Shown: in pieces, positions 57,602-64,000 of the stretch
Numbering within the stretch: position 1 is the first letter of the stretch
Layout: each line of letters begins with the position of its first letter
Notes under the pieces: model-generated
Told to the model about the DNA's origin: nothing
Database searches by the model: none
What the model saw: only the letters and a program-made list of their open reading frames with translations
Translations under genes and position numbers: made by a program
Assembly: GCF_902459465.1 (NCBI RefSeq)
Contig: NC_047083.1
Location: 436,501 to 500,500, forward strand
Origin: Asterias rubens
Taxonomy: Eukaryota > Echinodermata > Asteroidea > Forcipulatida > Asteriidae
Direction: 5' to 3'
DNA length: 64,000 nucleotides

Positions 57602-59543
57602 ATTTATGGCAAGTTTCCTTTTTTAAACGTTCCTATTATTGAAGACTTTTTGGAAGATGTTTCTTCGATGAACAAACTGAAAGCTGAGTGAACCAAAATA
57701 ATTGTCAGATGAATTCCAAATCGAATGTACATGCACGATGCGTGTTGTAAGTTTATGCAGTCTTGTGTTAATTATATTTACGTAATAAGCTATTATTTAC
57801 AAAATGCAGTCCAAAAAGAACTGTCTGTTTCCCTGAAATACGTTACGCTGTTCCATAAATCCCCTGTCCATGGTCATGGGAATTTTAAAAATCAATCTAC
57901 CTAAACAATTCTATCTACGACTGTTTGCCGAAACAAATTTATTCTACATGAAACAGTTAACGGATACAGACGAGGCGTGAGGCACGCGTACCCGTCACTT
58001 AGCCGGTAACCTGTTTTTGACTTTTGATACATTAACACAGTAGTGTATTGTGGCTTAGTAATAGCTAAATGCATCATGAAGCAGTTCACGTAGTAAATGC
58101 TTTCTTCTGATGAACTACGTTGGTATCCCAATATTGCAATTTGTTTTGAATACTGCAACTGGGCCATCGTATAAAACAAAGACATAAATACTCGATAAGA
58201 AAAGCTCGAAGGATGCATGTAACTATTCAAAATGTTTCCACAAACGTTTCCCAACTTAATCTTTCATGACATATCCATAATGGTTGGCCTATTTTTGACA
58301 ATAACCGGGTTAAATCGTAGCTAGTCTACCTCTACATACAGTCATACATCTAAATCGCTGAACTTGGCAAGCACAATAGCTGGTTGACTGAATACATTTT
58401 CGCCATCTACACGTTTTAAATACATCCGCAAGAAGTATGATCTACTCGGTATTTAAACATGTGCTCAAATAGGCGGAAAACAATCAAGAACATTTTAAAC
58501 ATTTTAAAATTAAACTGGCTTGCATTTTAACCCCAGATTTTGAATGTTCTGTTGACGAATTGCTCATCCGATAGAACGCTTTCTTAAAATATTTGCAGAT
58601 ACATAAACACAACCATAACAATTTCAACAATAAACTTAATTTGATCAAATAGTTAAAAATTCTCTTTAAAATGATATAAAGACATGTTTGACAACTGACA
58701 GTAATCTATGATCTCAAAAACAGATAAAAAATTATTGACACAAAACATAGTTAATCTTCACAGTGATAAGTTTCCAATTGGATAGAAGACAAGACAGCCC
58801 CATCATATGCAGCGTAAATTTGTTGTCTTGTTAACATTTTGAACACCCTAAAGTAGTATTCACAGTACAAAATGTCGATTATTATTTTGTGCCCTTTTAT
58901 TATGAGCGAAGATATGAGTGTAACCAATGGCCGCTGTCCAAAAATAAACTACTCAAGTAAAATGTAACTTATAGAGCATGGATAAGCGGGAAGAGCAAAC
59001 ACTTTTATTTTTTTAATAAACATTTAAAGCATTATTTTGACAAATATTTTGCACCTTTTTTATAATAATAGTTCTACTAAAGATGGTCTCAAAAAGTCTT
59101 TTATGGGGAGTGCCTGTAAACATTTTGTTTGGTTTTGACTGCGCATGTCTCACAGTAGCTTCTTAGATCCAAGGAGGCGAGATCGCTGCGTCAATATCTC
59201 TCGTCACGTGGGTATTGACTCATGAATATTCATATTTCTCCACTTCAATGATGTTCTTTAGGAAAGATCTGAGACCGACGGCACACAACCCTCAGAAACA
59301 CAACAATGTGCTACTGTCGATCCATTGACATAATCCTATTTGCGGTGGTAGAACTGTAAACAGATCTGTTTACAATCCGCGGTCAGCAATCCCACTTCTG
59401 CCACCAACAAATTACTGTGTTCTCCACTCGGATCAGAAGCTCTTATCGAATAAAATTGAGATTCGCGCCCTCTACGGTCGTAACTCTATACAAAATGGGT
59501 TCATATAAATATTGATGCTGCTCCTAGCCGTGCATACCGAGTT

Positions 59544-61935
59544 CTAGGAGTAACCGTTCATCATTCCTACAACAGTGCTGTGTTCCTTCGCTCGTAACCT
59601 CAGTGCAGCTATACTGTTCGTCCTTCGATCTCCACCCTCCTGCCCACAATGCATCACTCCACCACTCTCCCCGTACTGTCCGTTATATGTATTCACATTC
59701 TGTGCAGCTGCAGCGTGTGACATGAACTGCGCAGCGGCGGGGTTACCGGCGGTGACGGCTTGCGCCATGGCGTTGATTGGATTATTGGCTTGTTGTGTGA
59801 GTTGGTTGAGCTGGTTGAGTTGGTTCTGATTAGTAACGCCCATAAAACTGGGGAGATTGGACTGAGGTGCCATACATGAGTTGTGAGGAGGTTGTTGCAT
59901 CTGCATAGGGGCGGGGTTCATTGTTGAGGTCAGGGGTGAAGACATGTTGTGACCCCATGGCGAGGCCTGCATCTAAACAAATCAATCAAAAACAAGAAAA
60001 AGATCATTAGTTATCGAAAAGACTAAACTCATCAAAACTGAAATTCCTCTAACTATAAATGTACTAAACCGACATGCAAGCAAACAGCAGTGCCCGAATT
60101 TCATGATGTCGTTTCACCTAAAGTATCGATATTATTCGTTGATGGTAAATGAATATTATAACTTTGCAACAGAAACAACCAATACCGCAGGTACAAATTG
60201 GTAGTTACATAATCGTCATTCAAAAGAGGGCGCCGTTTATGCGATTTTAACAGAAACAGCTGTAAGTTCCGGTTTTGCAGTAGTTCATCCTACATTGGTT
60301 GCCATAAATGAACATCTAAGTACTTCTCAAACTGTTAGTTTTAAACTTTGCAAACAATTTGATGCAAGTATTAATGTTTAATATTCATTTCTGAATATGC
60401 TTATGAGAAAAAGGTGTGTAAAGTAACACAGTGCAGTTTGAAAACACTGATTGCGTCATAAAAACATTAAATTCGGAAAAAAACCCACCACAGAGCATCA
60501 TGGTCATATATCTTGATGTTTATTTGGTGTCAGTTTAAAAATTTGAAGTGTCTGGTAACAACTAAAGTTAATATCAATCATTGATATCAAGGTACCAGAC
60601 CAAAATGCTCGGCTTGTGTTTTCATGATGCATGCCACGTGCTTACATGCGTCATAATTGCAATAGTTCATTCCGGTTGGAAACTAATTAAGAAACAACTT
60701 ATAATGAATAACTGAATGTTAATGAGAAAAATCGCATGCAAAACATAAAACCATGCTTGATGTGATATGTGGAGTCTTAACTCGAAAATAACAAAATAAA
60801 TCATAAAAAAGATTGGAAGAAGAACCAAAACGGATTATCGAAAGTAAAAACAGAAACAATGGTAAGAAACGTGCACAAATAAACAAAAAGAAATAAATTG
60901 TAACTTCAACAAAAACCGAGTTCACACATGGCTTGGAATTGAGTGTTTATTCTTTGTTTTGACAAAAAGGGAAAAAATTGTGAGTTTGTGACGGAAGAAT
61001 GAAAACAATCTGGTGGGTATCAAACGAAAAAAAAACATGGTTCTCGTACCTTTTCACAATGAAAATTGCGAACCCACTGCCCCATTAGTCCATAATCTGT
61101 ATGCTTTAAACGAGAAACAGAAAGAAACAAAGAGCAGGGGGTGAATATTTATAAAACCTTTTTTTCTGTTTCAGAAATGTATTAAAATGTTACCCACTGT
61201 GTCCTTTTTGTTTACTTTCTTGTGTTTTAGGCGATACCTTATTTGTAGTGCTCTAACGATCTTCTTTTAAATCGGCTTATAATGAAGGTTTCTTTTGAGG
61301 CTGAATCCGTCAGAATTAAAACTATTGTTGGGAGGAGACTCTGTTTTCAGAGCATGCGCAGATGAGACGAATACTAACAACACTTGTTAATTCTGCTTTA
61401 ATACAACTTGTGTTTTTAAAGAAAGAAATTAATAATGTGTTTATTAGACCATTAGACGAACTGTAAAGCAATACAACTCAAATTTTAAAAATAAAAATCA
61501 CCGTCTACATGTTTAAGAAATAAAAATGAAATCAAAATAATTTTGAATCAAAAGAGGCTGGGCAGGCAATGGCGGGCTCAAAAGTCCGACGATGCTTTGT
61601 GAAGAAGAAAGAAGTCGAAACTAACTAGTTACCATTGGCGACTGGCTATCAACAGCGCCCTCTGCCGCCTGCCCGGAAGCCAGCTTGCGCGTGTCAAATT
61701 CTCGCCGCAGATTTTGCAGGTTCCTGCAAATGCGGAGCATGGCGCCCTCAACGGGCGCCGGTGGCTGAGTGATGTCGCCCACGTGGAACCCGGGGGGACT
61801 CACCTGTGAGTATGCGTCGGGTCGTGGGGCTATAGGCATTTCGTAGCCACCGCCGGGCCCTATACCACGCATGCCCTGCAGCTGTTGGAAGCGCTCCCTC
61901 TTCCGCCATTTTGCACGACGATTCTGGAACCATAC
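59544..61935 (-). CDS. ALX1: Alx1 paired-class homeobox gene, last two coding exons (5' end beyond window)
   Basis: Minus exons are 61935-61633 and 59972-59544, joined in phase 0 (acceptors ctctctcag and ttgtttag; donor ATG|gtaact). Exon one begins with the end of the homeodomain (VWFQNRRAKWRKRERF), at the usual paired-class intron site. It continues with GGGYEMPIAPRPDAYSQ and then a 57-residue segment containing VEGAMLRICRNLQNLRREF, which fits the echinoderm Alx1 D2 segment. Exon two is rich in Gln/Asn/Met/Pro with a QLNQL repeat and an Ala patch. It ends with an OAR domain (RRTNSIAALRLRAKEHS) and the stop. Family knowledge: Alx1 drives the skeletogenic programme in echinoderms. The first half of the homeodomain is not in the window, so an intron over 2 kb separates it. 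Confidence 0.9.
61633..61803 (-). promoter_or_regulatory. Internal in-frame 5' splice site at the D2 boundary of Alx1
   Basis: Within the Alx1 exon the sequence CAG|GTGAGT, a perfect 5' splice-site consensus, sits at 61806-61798 with GT at 61803-61802. It is in phase 0, as is the distal donor (61632). Use of this site would remove exactly 57 codons (61803-61633) and leave the frame intact. Confidence 0.6.
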
Positions 61936-62889
61936 CTGAGAGAGAAAGATTAAGAAGATAGGAATCAAATCAGTGACGTCATGACTTGAATGATTGGGGG
62001 AGTCATGGCGAACTGTGAGAAGCATCCAAGTTCACTGTTGTGTTATAACACTCTGTGTTTATGATTGCACTGGATGGTGGAATGTGCAGAAGTTTGCAAC
62101 AACAACAGCACTTAAGGTTGCTACAACAAAAAGCCCCTCATATAATGTACAACTGCACGTCACACACACTTCAAACACATCGCCACTGCTGACCAATAAC
62201 TTGTTTCATTAATAAACCCATCGGAGAAAAATATTCTACCGCTCTTTAGCGATAGCGCCATCTACGAGGCATAAGTGACATGCTCGCCAATAAATATTTC
62301 TCTCTACAACAGACGTACTATAGCGCCATCTGTTGTCTAAATACAACCAGTGTTTCATCAAGAAGTCACAGCCGACATTTGATTCCAAACAGACCATCTT
62401 GCCACAATAAACCTTGTTGGCATTAGTTTATACATGGTTTATATGATTACAAAAGAAACATAATATTGTAAACACTTTTTTTGTCTCTTCGTAAAAACTT
62501 TACCCTTTTACAAATTGACAAATTATCACGATATGGATTGTAAGTGTGGATGACATGATCCTAAACCACTGCCAACTAAATAGTTAACAATCTTTATAAT
62601 TTAGGTTAATAATAATAATAATAATAATAAGACTAGTAATGCGCACGTATCCACCTAGCCCTGGCGGCCTTACACTTTTGTATTATACTACAGCACAGAA
62701 GACGAGTCCTATATAGGGCTAGTATCCACCCTGCTGGGTGTTTAAGGCGCAGGTTTACAACAGAACCCAGTCATATTCAGGGGGCATGGGAGTCAACCAA
62801 TAATCGTTAGAGACGAGGTTTGCAAATAATCTGCCCATTTGATAATGACCAAACAATAATGGTAAACTTTGTGCAGAAACAGAAAGGCT

Positions 62890-63050
62890 AATATCTCACC
62901 AACTTAGGATTAATCTCAGGAATATAGGACGAGTCAATTTCCCTATCCATATACGTTATGACACATTGAACCCATCCTAAGTTAGGACGGGTTTAATACT
63001 CGTCCTAACTCAAGAAAGTATTTAGTCATAGCGTTTCATGAAATCGGCTT
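62890..63050. mobile_element. Degenerate MITE, TCCTAACTTAGGA family
   Basis: Contains caacttaggattaat on the left and catcctaagttaggacgggt and gtttcatgaaatcgg on the right. Diverged from the copy at 46154-46354. Confidence 0.5.
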
Positions 63051-63752
63051 GTGGAGTTTATTTTCGCCGTCACGTTTGCTACCTTTAGCTAGAAAGAACA
63101 AAAACGGAAAATACGCAGTGAGCAGCTGAAACCAGCTGTTGGGTGAAAGTCGACAAGCACCATGAAAGTGACATACTGTCTGGACGACAAGCTATGATGA
63201 CAAATAGACTGGTTGACAGGGTATGGTGACAGGTCAATGGGTGGAACAAGCCTCTCGCTAGGTTATAGTCAGATCGGTAGGGGTGATGTCCCAAACATAT
63301 TCCTGCTGATTATGTGAAACAAATCACTTCTGAGGAAGTTGTCACTGAGAACTTACTCAAAGGGTTGACAACATTACTAAGAGATGTGTGAATGGAAGTA
63401 TATGAAAAATAAATGCTTGACGAAAGCTAATTCCATCTTTTAATAACACTGTACGATCATGAACTCATAGTTTCAATAAATACATTTATTTGAAAGACAG
63501 AAAAAAAGGTTCCCCCTTCAGCAGATCGTGAATTTTGTTTACCGTCTCAAACCCCCACCTAGGGTCCACCTGTCTAAACCAATCACCCACACAGACAAAA
63601 AACTCGGCATCTCCAGTTTCCTTAGCGTAACCTGCATGTAAACCACCAGTCCGGACCATCCCGGCTCATGGGGCCGCACGACGTTTGATACGGGCTGTAG
63701 AGGAGGTCAGTTTACGCTGACTACTCCCTCCCCCGGAGTGCCGACCGCAGCG

Positions 63753-63932
63753 ATGGAATCTGCATTGGTTGGGGAACATGGATTGCGCCCCGCCACCGTG
63801 AAACACAGGAAAAAGTGGAGCAAGATTCTATATTTATCGGTTCTAATCTTGCAGCTGCGGACGATAAATGTGAACGGACTGGAGAAATATCCAAGACATG
63901 GGAAAATGCGAAATATTCCTGTTTTTATTTAA
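63753..63932 (+). CDS. Small ORF with possible signal peptide, doubtful
   Basis: ATG at 63753 opens 59 codons to TAA. After a polar start comes RKKWSKILYLSVLILQLRTI, which looks like a basic n-region and a hydrophobic core. It lies in GC-richer DNA and opposite to the Alx1 intron. I see no clear donor site and no family. It may be a first exon, a small secreted peptide or chance. Confidence 0.22.
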   Translation: MESALVGEHGLRPATVKHRKKWSKILYLSVLILQLRTINVNGLEKYPRHGKMRNIPVFI

Positions 63933-64000
63933 GAGATAATATATTTTGCTACACAGTGTAGACTCCGGTTAGAGATCTAACATTGTTGGAGAAAGGATTT

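Larger units (their letters stand above)
55789..59543. other. Convergent intergenic region between the NRIP3-like gene and Alx1
   Basis: The two genes converge here, so it holds both 3' UTRs. TTTATT near 59004 (AATAAA on minus) is one possible Alx1 poly(A) signal. Two MITEs are listed separately. No extra coding exon is supported. Confidence 0.55.
61936..64000. other. Alx1 intron (minus) with MITE and a promoter-like right end
   Basis: No homeodomain exon found. A TCCTAACTTAGGA-family element lies at about 62890-63050 and (AAT)n at about 62610-62630. The stretch after about 63640 is richer in GC. Confidence 0.5.

Noticed and set aside
57901-58254. Minus-strand open frame of 117 codons
   Set aside because: AT-rich, no splice sites or recognisable motif, between two convergent genes. 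Length alone does not support it, though transcript data could change this.
59575-59829. Plus-strand open frame of 84 codons rich in Cys/Ala/Leu
   Set aside because: It is the antisense shadow of the Alx1 last exon.

Overview
The window is animal nuclear DNA: short exons with GT/AG introns, AT-rich introns and intergenic DNA, many inverted-repeat elements, tRNA-like SINEs and a large satellite. The right end carries an Alx1-type paired homeobox gene whose exon after the homeodomain has the extra segment known from echinoderm Alx1. Three tandem WSC-domain sulfotransferase genes and the repeat families fit an echinoderm, most likely a sea star. The class is inferred, not proven.

Layout. 1-4.6 kb: last three coding exons (+) of an unrecognised gene with an acidic, proline-rich C-terminus. 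4.6-10.5 kb: its 3' side and intergenic DNA. 10.6-33.0 kb: three tandem (+) genes for type II membrane proteins with one WSC domain and a C-terminal PAPS-dependent sulfotransferase domain (WSCD family). Each has six coding exons with identical phases. The first has two candidate first exons. The second and third lie in two tandem units of about 8.1 kb (about 19.8-27.8 and 27.8-36.05 kb). 33.2-37.2 kb: a LINE relic and minisatellites. 38.1-44.07 kb: about 6 kb of satellite with a 48-bp unit centred on a perfect palindrome, with higher-order organisation. 44.7-45.0 kb: an unrecognised terminal exon (-). 48.7-55.8 kb: a complete six-exon (+) gene for an NRIP3-like retropepsin-fold protein. 59.5-61.9 kb: the last two coding exons (-) of Alx1; its 5' exons lie beyond the right edge.

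Function. The WSCD proteins should be Golgi type II enzymes. WSCD proteins have been reported as sialate O-sulfotransferases, and 8-O-sulfated sialic acid is typical of echinoderm glycolipids, so this may be a lineage-expanded sialic-acid sulfation locus. The Alx1 exon keeps a perfect, in-phase internal splice donor exactly where the extra (D2) segment begins. This is a visible trace of exonization and a possible in-frame alternative splice.

At least six inverted-repeat (MITE-like) families are scattered through introns and intergenic DNA. One of them has about ten copies bounded by TTAA. All coordinates come from reading the sequence by eye; no alignment or database search was run.
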